NCBI GenBank assembly: GCA_964533645.1
Contig: CAZHMQ010000114.1
Location: forward strand, 1 to 6,397
Source of the DNA: JABDBK01 sp964533645
Lineage (GTDB): Bacteria > Pseudomonadota > Gammaproteobacteria > DSM-16500
DNA length: 6,397 nt
Reading direction: 5' to 3'
Shown here: one piece after another, positions 1 to 5,987 of the stretch
Layout: each line of letters begins with the position of its first letter
How positions within the stretch are numbered: position 1 is the first letter of the stretch
Notes under the pieces: generated by a model
Database searches by the model: none
Told to the model about the DNA's origin: nothing
Seen by the model: the letters and a program-made list of their open reading frames with translations, nothing else
Translations under genes and position numbers: made by a program

Positions 1-673
1 GATTGCGGAATACCGAACCGCAGTTAGGCAATCCCGTAGGTTGAGATGCATTTCGTTTTTCTAATAATACACGAATATTTTCAAGAGAGCGTGTTTTTTC
101 TCCAGGTGATAACTTAAAATGGCCTGCAACAAACCACTCATCAGGATAACGACTCACATGACGATAACCCACTTCAAATTCGTGAGCTTGTCGAATGCGT
201 CTTTGGCCTAATCTATCCATGGTTTCCACCTGTTGAACCGATTGCCATGTTTCACCTCCATAACATCCTGCATTCATCGCAAGCGCACCCCCTACTGTCC
301 CGGGGATACCCGCCATAAATTCAAGCCCTGTTAAAGCCTGTCTTGCCGTGTTTCTTGCAAGTTGCGCACAAGAAACCCCTGCTTCAGCACGTACTAAACC
401 GCAGTCTTGTTGTATGGTCAGATCTGTCAGAGCACCCTGCGTCACAATCACAACCCCTTCCATACCACCATCACGAATTAAAACGTTACTGCCCAAACCT
501 AACCAAAATATAGACATATCTGCGGGCTGTTGCTGCAAAAAAATCGCCAAATCAGAAAGATCAGCCGGTATGTATATCATCTCAGCAGAACCACCTACTC
601 GCCATGAGTTATACTCTGCGAGAGATGCGTTTCGCATTAAACGACCACGTAATGATAGGGCGTCTACTTGCAT
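1..673 (-). CDS. murB: MurB, UDP-N-acetylenolpyruvoylglucosamine reductase (5' part, cut by window edge)
   Basis: MurB is the cytoplasmic FAD enzyme that uses NADPH to reduce UDP-GlcNAc-enolpyruvate to UDP-MurNAc. The first 224 codons are present, starting at ATG 673-671; the rest lies left of position 1. Visible family motifs are SWRVGGSAE (23-31), LGLGSNVLIRDGG (58-70) in the FAD domain, AGIPGTVGGALAMNAGCYGG (121-140), the GYRHVSR element (169-175), and QPTGLPNCGSVFRN (211-224). The last carries the serine of the conserved GS(V/F)F(K/R)N motif that acts as proton donor in this family. The window ends right there, so the C-terminal part cannot be judged. Having this motif near residue 220 suggests a protein of roughly 300 aa. 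The ATG overlaps the murC stop by one base (TAATG), and a GAGG ribosome site sits 7 nt upstream, which supports this start and translational coupling to murC. Confidence 0.96.
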   Translation of the reverse strand, partial: MQVDALSLRGRLMRNASLAEYNSWRVGGSAEMIYIPADLSDLAIFLQQQPADMSIFWLGLGSNVLIRDGGMEGVVIVTQGALTDLTIQQDCGLVRAEAGVSCAQLARNTARQALTGLEFMAGIPGTVGGALAMNAGCYGGETWQSVQQVETMDRLGQRRIRQAHEFEVGYRHVSRYPDEWFVAGHFKLSPGEKTRSLENIRVLLEKRNASQPTGLPNCGSVFRN

Positions 674-2115
674 TAGCTAGCCTCTTTAACAAATGAAGTT
701 ATAATCGATTCACGCAACTGCGATGTTGCTAAGTTGGATGCCAAAGCACCAATATTCCCAGCACCTTGCATAAGCAATATATCACCATCCATCAAAACAT
801 CTTGTAAGAGTTTAGCCAAGTCAGCATGTTCTGTCACAAGATACGGCGTAACTTTGCCACGCTCATGAATAGCTTGCTTTAAGGATGCACTATCAGCACC
901 TTGAATAGGAGCTTCACCCGCTGAGTACACATCTAATAATACTAAGGCATCGGGATTAGATAAAACCGTACAAAAATCATTAAATAAGTCATGCGTTCGT
1001 GTATAACGATGCGGTTGATAAACCATCACAAAACGTTTATCTGGCCAACTTTGTCTAGCTGCTTGTATGGTAGCTGCAATCTCTCTTGGATGATGACCAT
1101 AATCATCAATCAATGTGACACTACCACCCTTTTGCAAAGCGAATTCACCGTATATTTGAAACCGACGACCAATACCCGAAAAATTCTCTAAAGCACGCTG
1201 AATAGCTTGATCAGAAATTTTTAGTTCGGTCGCCACAGCAATGGCTGCTAATGCATTTAAAACATTATGCTTACCCGGTAAATTTAAAGTAATTTCTAAT
1301 TTATTATGATCTGGACGCTCTACCACAAAATGCATGCGCGTTCCTGTTTGTAAAATGAGAGTCGCTCTGAAATCAGCCTCTTCTTCAAATCCATAAGTGA
1401 CATAAGGACGAGAAATATCAGGTAAAATACGCCTCACTTCAGGATCTTCCACACATAATACTGCTAAACCGTAAAAGGGCAGACGATTTAAAAAGTCGAC
1501 GAACGCCTTACATAATTCAGAAAAATCATTATGATACGTGCCCATATGATCTGCATCGATATTCGTAATAATCGAAACCATAGGATTTAAGTGTAAAAAC
1601 GATGCATCGCTTTCATCTGCTTCAGCAACTAAATAACGTCCTGTGCCAAGACGCGCATTACTGCCTGCGCTATTTAAGCGTCCGCCAATGACAAACGTGG
1701 GATCTACACCTTCTTCCGCAAGAATACTGGTCATTAAACTTGTCGTTGTGGTTTTACCGTGCGTTCCAGCTATCGCAATCCCATATCGAAATCGCATCAA
1801 CTCACCCAACATTTCTGCACGTTGTACGATAGGAATATGCGCATCTCGTGCTGCAATCAGCTCAACGTTATTCACATCCACTGCGGAGGATCGTACCACC
1901 ACATCAGCATGCAGAACATGTTTAGCATCATGGCCACGATAAACCTCAGCACCAATAGAGGACAAACGTTTCGTTAAAGCATTATCTGCTAAATCCGAGC
2001 CCGACACGCGATATCCCTGACTTAACAGTACTTCGGCAATCCCCGCCATACCCACGCCGCCAATACCGACGAAATGAATATGTTTAATACGTCCCATTTC
2101 AAATGTCCAACTCAA
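673..2115 (-). CDS. murC: MurC, UDP-N-acetylmuramate--L-alanine ligase
   Basis: MurC is the cytoplasmic ATP-dependent ligase that adds L-Ala to UDP-MurNAc, the first step of the stem peptide. The 480 residues fit the family length. The N-terminal substrate domain has FVGIGGVGMAGIAEVL (15-30). The ATPase domain has the P-loop GTHGKTTTT (117-125), AEADESDASF (164-173) and NIDADHMGTY (185-194), which supply Mg/ATP ligands in Mur ligases. GKHNVLNALAA (281-291) and GIGRRFQ (314-320) lead into a C-terminal domain with DDYGHHPREI (337-346), QPHRYTRT (367-374), YSAGEAPIQG (397-406) and GAGNIG (451-456). No key motif is missing. I chose the TTG at 2115, which shares TTGA with the murG stop, because GAGGAG lies 8 nt upstream. 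An ATG at 2097 (codon 7) has only a weak ribosome site but cannot be excluded. Confidence 0.97.
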   Translation of the reverse strand: MSWTFEMGRIKHIHFVGIGGVGMAGIAEVLLSQGYRVSGSDLADNALTKRLSSIGAEVYRGHDAKHVLHADVVVRSSAVDVNNVELIAARDAHIPIVQRAEMLGELMRFRYGIAIAGTHGKTTTTSLMTSILAEEGVDPTFVIGGRLNSAGSNARLGTGRYLVAEADESDASFLHLNPMVSIITNIDADHMGTYHNDFSELCKAFVDFLNRLPFYGLAVLCVEDPEVRRILPDISRPYVTYGFEEEADFRATLILQTGTRMHFVVERPDHNKLEITLNLPGKHNVLNALAAIAVATELKISDQAIQRALENFSGIGRRFQIYGEFALQKGGSVTLIDDYGHHPREIAATIQAARQSWPDKRFVMVYQPHRYTRTHDLFNDFCTVLSNPDALVLLDVYSAGEAPIQGADSASLKQAIHERGKVTPYLVTEHADLAKLLQDVLMDGDILLMQGAGNIGALASNLATSQLRESIITSFVKEAS

Positions 2116-3191
2116 TGACAGATCTCCTCACAAATGTTTAATACTCTCTCAGTCGCATCGACTCTGCGCAACTGAAATGCCGCTTTGGCCATGGCCATAC
2201 GCTTATCTGCTGAACCACATAACTCTGTGAGTAAACTCACTAACACATCCACCGATAAATCAGCCTGCTGAATCAAAATAGCGGCTTTTTCTTTAGCCAT
2301 ATAATTGGCATTCGCTGTTTGATGATCATCCACAGCATAGGGATAAGGCACTAAAATGGCCCCTAAACCCACCGCACACAACTCAGCAATCGTGAGAGCT
2401 CCCGCACGACATAATACCACATCTGCCCACTCATAGGCTTTATCCATCTCATTAATAAATGGAATAACCTCTGCTTTGAGACCTAATGCTTCATAGGCTT
2501 TTGCTGTATCAGCAAATTGGGTAACCCCCGCTTGATGCATAATATCAGGCCGCATAGATTCTGGAAGCGCCGCTAATGCCTTAGGCAATAATTCATTAAG
2601 TGCTGTAGCACCTAAACTGCCACCCAATATTAATAAATGCGGCTTAGACCTGTTAGTTAACCGCATGTCAGGTGACTTTAAACCCGTGATCTCAGATCGA
2701 ACAGGATTTCCAGTCGTCATAATCGCTTTATTTTGCTTAAAAGTATGAGGAAAGCCTTCTAAGACCTTGGTAGCGATTAATGATAACCATTTATTCGTTA
2801 ATCCAGGTTTTGCATTTTGCTCATGAATCACCAGCTTTTTACCCGCAAAAAAAGCGGCTATACCGCCAGGACCACTGACAAAGCCGCCCATCCCAATCAC
2901 AATATCGGGATCAAAATTTTTTATGATACGTCTCGCCTCTAATGTCGCCATCAATAGCCGCCATGGACCATAAGCAAGATCTTTCCAACCTTTACCACGC
3001 AACCCGCTAATACTAATACAATGCAGCTTGAAACCAGCTTCAGGAACTAGCTTTGCTTCTAAGCCTTTACGCGTGCCTAGCCATTCTACATCCACACCTT
3101 GCTCACGAAAACTTTTGGCAACAGCAAGTCCTGGGAAAACATGCCCTCCCGTACCGCCCGCCATCATGAGCACACGTTTCAATTTAGTCAT
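2112..3191 (-). CDS. murG: MurG, lipid II-forming GlcNAc transferase
   Basis: MurG is the peripheral inner-membrane GT28 glycosyltransferase that moves GlcNAc from UDP-GlcNAc onto lipid I to give lipid II. The 359 residues fit the family (E. coli about 355). The acceptor domain has the first glycine loop AGGTGGHVFPGLAVA (11-25), including the conserved histidine, plus GMGGFVSGPGG (100-110) and HEQNAKPGLTNK (123-134). GNPVR (161-165) lies at the domain linker. The donor domain has the glycine loop GGSLGA (190-195), RAGALTIAEL (262-271), whose glutamate contacts the UDP ribose in the family, and PYPYAVDDHQTANA (282-295). The ATG at 3191 overlaps the end of ftsW by 8 nt, with AGGA 7 nt upstream, and the stop overlaps the murC start. 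Nothing unusual is seen. Confidence 0.98.
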   Translation of the reverse strand: MTKLKRVLMMAGGTGGHVFPGLAVAKSFREQGVDVEWLGTRKGLEAKLVPEAGFKLHCISISGLRGKGWKDLAYGPWRLLMATLEARRIIKNFDPDIVIGMGGFVSGPGGIAAFFAGKKLVIHEQNAKPGLTNKWLSLIATKVLEGFPHTFKQNKAIMTTGNPVRSEITGLKSPDMRLTNRSKPHLLILGGSLGATALNELLPKALAALPESMRPDIMHQAGVTQFADTAKAYEALGLKAEVIPFINEMDKAYEWADVVLCRAGALTIAELCAVGLGAILVPYPYAVDDHQTANANYMAKEKAAILIQQADLSVDVLVSLLTELCGSADKRMAMAKAAFQLRRVDATERVLNICEEICH

Positions 3192-4335
3192 CTTGCAATC
3201 CTAACATGAACATACGACTTTCATAATCTATCCTTAATATAAGTGCTATCACAATACAGTTAATCAGCATACTACTGCCGCCATAACTGACTAATGGCAG
3301 GGTTAACCCCTTCGTCGGCAATACACCCGAGTTAACACCCACACTTACTGCAAACTGGATAGCAATCCATATACCAAAGCCATAAGCTAAAAATCCAGAA
3401 AAAGATCGTCCCAAAAGCTGCGCCTGTCGTCCTATCCAAAAAATACGCCAGACCATAAAACAAAATAAAGCAATAATTGCCAAAACACCCACCAAACCTA
3501 ACTCTTCTGCAATCACCGCAAACAGAAAATCGGTATAAGATTCAGGAAGATAAAAAAGTTTTTGAATGCTATTTCCAAGACCTACACCAAACCATCCACC
3601 ACGGCCAAAGGCTATTAAAGACTGTGTTAATTGATAACCACTATTATAAGGGTTTGCCCAAGGATTTAAAAAGGATGTAAGTCTTGCCATACGATAGGGT
3701 TCAGAGATGGCTATAATAGATAAACCCAGCAACACAATAATAAATAGTAATATAAAATGTTGTACGCGCATGCCTGCTAAAAACATCATACCCAAGGCAG
3801 TCGTCATAATCACCACAGTTGCGCCAAAATCAGGCTCACATAACAACAACAATGCGACCACCCCCAAAATACCTATAGGTTTTAAAAAGCCTGTTAAATG
3901 GGTTCTGATTTCAGTATTTCGACGAAATAAATAACCTGCCAAATACATCACAGCAGCGAGCTTTGCTAATTCTGAAACTTGAATTCTAAGAGAACCATAG
4001 CCAATCCATCGAGAGCTACCATTCACGGAATGCCCAATGCCTGGAAGCAAAACAAGCGCCAACAATAGCATCACACCGACCAAAAAGAATCCACCTAGCT
4101 TTTCCCACGTGGAAATCTTAAATTGAACGACAATACTTCCCGCCAAAACGCCTAAGACAATACCTATCATCTGTCTATAGAGATAATAAAACGGCTGATT
4201 AAGCAATTTATCTGAAATAACAATTGAGGCCGAAGCTACCATGAGTAGACCTAAACTCATGAGCACTCCCACCACCATCAATAGCCAACGATCATAAGGC
4301 GCAGGAGGAGACATGTAAATAGGGCGATTTAGCAT
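3184..4335 (-). CDS. ftsW: FtsW, SEDS septal peptidoglycan glycosyltransferase
   Basis: FtsW is the SEDS-family membrane enzyme that polymerises lipid II at the division septum together with the class B penicillin-binding protein FtsI. The 383 residues contain about ten hydrophobic segments (roughly 17-36, 53-71, 81-98, 124-136, 152-167, 172-188, 193-210, 275-296, 316-336, 354-368). Signature motifs are NGSSRWI (105-111), QVSELAKLA (119-127), GGWFGVGLGNSIQKL (246-260), YLPESYTDF (262-270) with the essential SEDS aspartate at 269, AEELGLVG (276-283), and GVLPTKGLTLPLVSYGGSS (337-355). FtsW rather than RodA is favoured by position beside murG/murC and by the FtsW-like C-terminal loop. The ATG at 4335 has a weak GGA 7 nt upstream; codon 8 (4314) is a worse alternative. 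In most relatives ftsW directly follows murD; here about 1.65 kb with two opposing genes intervenes. Confidence 0.97.
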   Translation of the reverse strand: MLNRPIYMSPPAPYDRWLLMVVGVLMSLGLLMVASASIVISDKLLNQPFYYLYRQMIGIVLGVLAGSIVVQFKISTWEKLGGFFLVGVMLLLALVLLPGIGHSVNGSSRWIGYGSLRIQVSELAKLAAVMYLAGYLFRRNTEIRTHLTGFLKPIGILGVVALLLLCEPDFGATVVIMTTALGMMFLAGMRVQHFILLFIIVLLGLSIIAISEPYRMARLTSFLNPWANPYNSGYQLTQSLIAFGRGGWFGVGLGNSIQKLFYLPESYTDFLFAVIAEELGLVGVLAIIALFCFMVWRIFWIGRQAQLLGRSFSGFLAYGFGIWIAIQFAVSVGVNSGVLPTKGLTLPLVSYGGSSMLINCIVIALILRIDYESRMFMLGLQDD

Positions 4336-4340
4336 AATAA

Positions 4341-4359
4341 GTCCATCAAAATAATGGAC
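4341..4359 (-). promoter_or_regulatory. Inverted repeat at the expected 5' end of the ftsW mRNA
   Basis: A perfect 6-bp inverted repeat (GTCCAT, 7-nt loop, ATGGAC) lies between the TATAAT box and the ftsW start codon. It would fall at or just after the transcription start, and its downstream arm contains the only GGA that could serve as the ftsW ribosome site. It could therefore be an operator or a small hairpin limiting translation. The structure is seen; the role is inferred. Confidence 0.4.
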
Positions 4360-4361
4360 AT

Positions 4362-4390
4362 ATTATACTGAAGTTCCGCTATTTTTCTCT
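4362..4390 (-). promoter_or_regulatory. Putative sigma-70 promoter of the ftsW-murG-murC-murB block
   Basis: On the minus strand a consensus -10 box TATAAT occupies 4367-4362, about 27 nt before the ftsW ATG. The -35 position at 17-nt spacing reads AGAGAA (4390-4385), which is poor, so this is either an activator-dependent or a weak promoter. A local promoter makes sense because ftsW is separated from murD by oppositely oriented genes. Confidence 0.45.
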
Positions 4391-4469
4391 AGTGATTATT
4401 GGTATGATCCATAATGAAGCAGAATCCACATCATCCCAAAAAGGCTATTGAATGAAATGATGTTTTTTG

Positions 4470-4492
4470 TTGAAAAAATGTATCGTTTTCAA
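4470..4492. repeat. Inverted repeat in the ftsW/gene A divergent region
   Basis: TTGAAAA and TTTTCAA form a perfect 7-bp inverted repeat with a 9-nt centre. The arms start about one helical turn and a half apart, as in many dimeric regulator sites. It lies between the two divergent promoters. The sequence is AT-rich, so chance is possible. Confidence 0.3.
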
Positions 4493-4527
4493 TCTAAATA
4501 ATGCGTATAGATTAAATAACAATTATG

Positions 4528-4548
4528 ATTAAGTCAACTTGACTTGAT
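4528..4548. promoter_or_regulatory. Operator-like palindrome overlapping the gene A promoter
   Basis: AAGTCAA-C-TTGACTT (4531-4545) is a perfect 7-bp inverted repeat around one base. Two further pairs outside a single mismatch extend the symmetry to 21 bp (4528-4548), with 9 of 10 pairs complementary. It covers the -35 region of the putative gene A promoter, the usual place for a repressor site. The symmetry is seen; repressor binding is inferred. Confidence 0.45.
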
Positions 4549-4571
4549 TTTGTATCTTCCTCTGGTATATT
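4544..4571 (+). promoter_or_regulatory. Putative extended -10 promoter of gene A
   Basis: TTGATT (4544-4549) and TATATT (4566-4571) are separated by 16 nt. A TGG directly before the -10 box gives an extended -10 (TGn) element. Transcription would start near 4578, about 40 nt before the gene A start codon. Confidence 0.5.
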
Positions 4572-4618
4572 GCCTTTCGCTCAACTATATAACTAATTTT
4601 TTAAAGGATTTTTGAATC

Positions 4619-5149
4619 ATGTTTAACAGACCCAAAATGACTGTTGCCAATATTGATATTGGCTTTGTAACTTCCGAGCTTAAAATGATGAGCGAAAAAG
4701 ATAAAAAATACCGGCTCCCTCATCATCTACATTGTTGTCTTTTAGATATAACAGTAGATAGAAACATACCAGAAATAAAAAAACTTCTTAATTTAGCGAA
4801 CACATTAGGCATAAAAGAGACACTTATTGATCAACTCTATATGCGTGCTGTTGGACTTCGATACAATAAAAAGGAATTGGACGAGCTGCTGGATATTTGC
4901 CCTATAAATCCGTCCCGCAAGATTCACCACCATATTGACCGTGGATGTGCTGCTAGAGTTAAAGATGATATTCCAGATGAGAAGAGATATCAAACTTGCT
5001 CTCTTTTGGAATACTGTGATTTTTTTCATGGTAAAACGGATGCCAAAAAATACAAGCCATCTCTTGCTAAAAACTTGCATCTATACACTGCATCAGAGAA
5101 AGATGCCCTATTTACAGAGCAAGGGGCAACTAAGAAAAAACGCATGTAA
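4619..5149 (+). CDS. Gene A: unknown 176-aa protein, paralog of gene B
   Basis: I do not recognise this family. The protein is soluble-looking, with no signal peptide or membrane segment, is rich in charged residues and probably mostly helical. Residues 47-102 align with 66-122 of gene B with about one gap and roughly 16 identities, including DRN (47-49), YxxAV (74-78), YNK (82-84), LL (90-91), PI (95-96) and KI (101-102). The C-terminus LFTEQ...TKKKRM (164-176) matches the gene B tail more closely than the rest of the protein does. The ATG at 4619 follows AAGGA at 10-nt spacing. By hand count GC is about 37%, lower than the neighbouring cell wall genes. It is transcribed away from ftsW, has its own promoter and terminator, and is followed by a detached murD end. 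Coding status is supported by length, ribosome site, terminator and the paralog. A secreted or nuclear-acting factor of a host-associated bacterium is only a possibility. Confidence 0.8.
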   Translation: MFNRPKMTVANIDIGFVTSELKMMSEKDKKYRLPHHLHCCLLDITVDRNIPEIKKLLNLANTLGIKETLIDQLYMRAVGLRYNKKELDELLDICPINPSRKIHHHIDRGCAARVKDDIPDEKRYQTCSLLEYCDFFHGKTDAKKYKPSLAKNLHLYTASEKDALFTEQGATKKKRM

Positions 5150-5156
5150 TGACATC

Positions 5157-5185
5157 AACCCCTCCTTCAGGAGGGGGTTTATTTT
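5157..5185 (+). terminator. Rho-independent terminator of gene A
   Basis: CCCCTCC (5159-5165) pairs perfectly with GGAGGGG (5170-5176) around a TTCA loop, followed by a T-rich tract (TTTATTTTAT). It starts 8 nt after the gene A stop codon. The minus strand lacks a good T-tract after the hairpin, so it should act mainly on gene A transcription. Its T-tract touches the stop codon of the murD remnant. Confidence 0.9.
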
Positions 5186-5258
5186 ATAATCCTCGTACCG
5201 CATCAGAAAACACTTGTCCACGATGCTCAAAGTTTTTAAACATATCAAAACTTGCACA
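5184..5258 (-). pseudogene. Detached 3' end of murD (last 24 codons plus stop)
   Basis: Read on the minus strand this piece encodes the same last 24 residues as the real MurD (CASFDMFKNF...DAVRGL, then TAA). It is 66/75 identical to 5988-6062. All nine differences are transitions at third codon positions and all are synonymous. Similarity stops abruptly after 5258, so the rest of the gene is missing and the piece cannot make a protein. Together with the real murD end it forms a direct repeat, offset 804 bp, flanking gene B. The synonymous-only pattern means it diverged while still part of a functional murD, probably in another lineage, and was separated recently. Confidence 0.93.
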
Positions 5259-5270
5259 AAATAGACAACC

Positions 5271-5288
5271 CATAACCATAACCATAAC
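5271..5288. repeat. Short tandem repeat, three CATAAC units
   Basis: Three exact copies of the hexamer CATAAC lie 12 nt beyond the end of the murD remnant, between that breakpoint and the gene B promoter. They may mark the junction of two joined sequences or may be a chance microsatellite. Confidence 0.6.
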
Positions 5289-5311
5289 CAATCGCTAAAA
5301 CCGCAAACGCA

Positions 5312-5340
5312 TTGAAATCAACCCGTTATAACTGTAAGAT
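5312..5340 (+). promoter_or_regulatory. Putative sigma-70 promoter of gene B
   Basis: TTGAAA (5312-5317) and TAAGAT (5335-5340) are spaced exactly 17 nt, each close to consensus. Transcription would start near 5347, giving a leader of about 50 nt before the gene B ATG. The leader contains an AT-rich palindrome (5349-5362) of doubtful meaning. Confidence 0.6.
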
Positions 5341-5399
5341 TTATGTTTATATTTAAAAATATGTGTTAAATGACAACCAATCTTGAGGAAATATAAACT

Positions 5400-5951
5400 A
5401 TGTTTAGGAAAAAAAATTATAAATTATGCCAAGTAAAACATCTCAAAACTCCAAAAAAAAAATTAATGCCGGGCCAGGTAAATCCATTTTCATGGAATGA
5501 CGAACTGGATTCATTAAAATATCATGTTCTTTCTTATGGGGTAGATTTCGACACTGAAAAAAGCATCAATGCTGCTATTGAACAAGCTGTCTTTGATAGA
5601 AATTTTGATTATTTGGACAGTATACTTTCAATATTCGCAAGGGTTACTTCAAATATCAAGGCCCTTACCCAGTTTGTTTATCTACAAGCTGTTTGTTACG
5701 CCTACAATAAGGAAGATTTTCATCGATTGTTGAAAAAGTTTCCTATCGATATGCATGAAAAAATAGATTATTACGCTAACGTTGCACATCAGAATGATAT
5801 CGCTCCTTCAAAGTTCTTGGATGTTCCAACATATTCTGAAACCCTAAAAGAATTTACCATACGACTTGGAGCCAAAGAACTCACTGCAGAGATAGATGAC
5901 ATGTTTCCAGAACAACCAGAACAAGCGGTAACTAAGAAAAGGCGCATATAA
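5400..5951 (+). CDS. Gene B: unknown 183-aa protein, paralog of gene A
   Basis: I do not recognise this family. No signal peptide or membrane segment is visible. Residues 1-23 are strongly basic (RKK at 3-5, PKKK at 18-21). The middle (about 51-125) looks like packed amphipathic helices and aligns with gene A through DRN (66-68), YLQAV (94-98), YNK (102-104), LL (110-111), PI (115-116) and KI (121-122). An acidic stretch EIDDMFPEQPEQ (164-175) precedes a basic tail TKKRRI (178-183) that matches the gene A tail. The ATG at 5400 follows GAGGA at 10-nt spacing, the same arrangement as gene A. GC by hand count is about 35%, lower than the cell wall genes. It is convergent with murD, 36 nt apart, and is bracketed by direct repeats of the murD end. 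I see no convincing terminator, so its transcript may run antisense into murD. Confidence 0.82.
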   Translation: MFRKKNYKLCQVKHLKTPKKKLMPGQVNPFSWNDELDSLKYHVLSYGVDFDTEKSINAAIEQAVFDRNFDYLDSILSIFARVTSNIKALTQFVYLQAVCYAYNKEDFHRLLKKFPIDMHEKIDYYANVAHQNDIAPSKFLDVPTYSETLKEFTIRLGAKELTAEIDDMFPEQPEQAVTKKRRI

Positions 5952-5987
5952 TTAAATAAATCATCTCTCTTGTTAGGTAGGTGATGC

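Noticed and set aside
348..680. Open reading frame of 110 aa on the plus strand inside murB.
   Set aside because: It is antisense to well-conserved murB codons and has no independent support such as a ribosome site or known motifs.
4805..5080. Minus-strand open frame opposite gene A.
   Set aside because: Gene A is supported by its ribosome site, terminator and paralogy to gene B; the opposing frame has none of these.
5291..5310. A possible further piece of murD (AAAACCGC shared with about 6115-6122) beyond the remnant.
   Set aside because: The match is only about 10 nt, out of the murD frame relative to the remnant, and the sequence between does not align; chance is likely.
5349..5362. AT-only palindrome ATATTT-AA-AAATAT in the gene B leader.
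   Set aside because: In such AT-rich sequence this is readily expected by chance and it has no matching element at gene A.
4619..5951. Toxin-antitoxin pair or CRISPR-related module formed by genes A and B.
   Set aside because: The genes are paralogs of equal size with separate promoters and no recognisable toxin, antitoxin or Cas motif; there are no spaced repeats.
5952..5987. A hairpin (CATC...GATG) between gene B and murD as a possible shared terminator.
   Set aside because: Only four pairs before a mismatch and no convincing T-tract on the plus strand; too weak to annotate.
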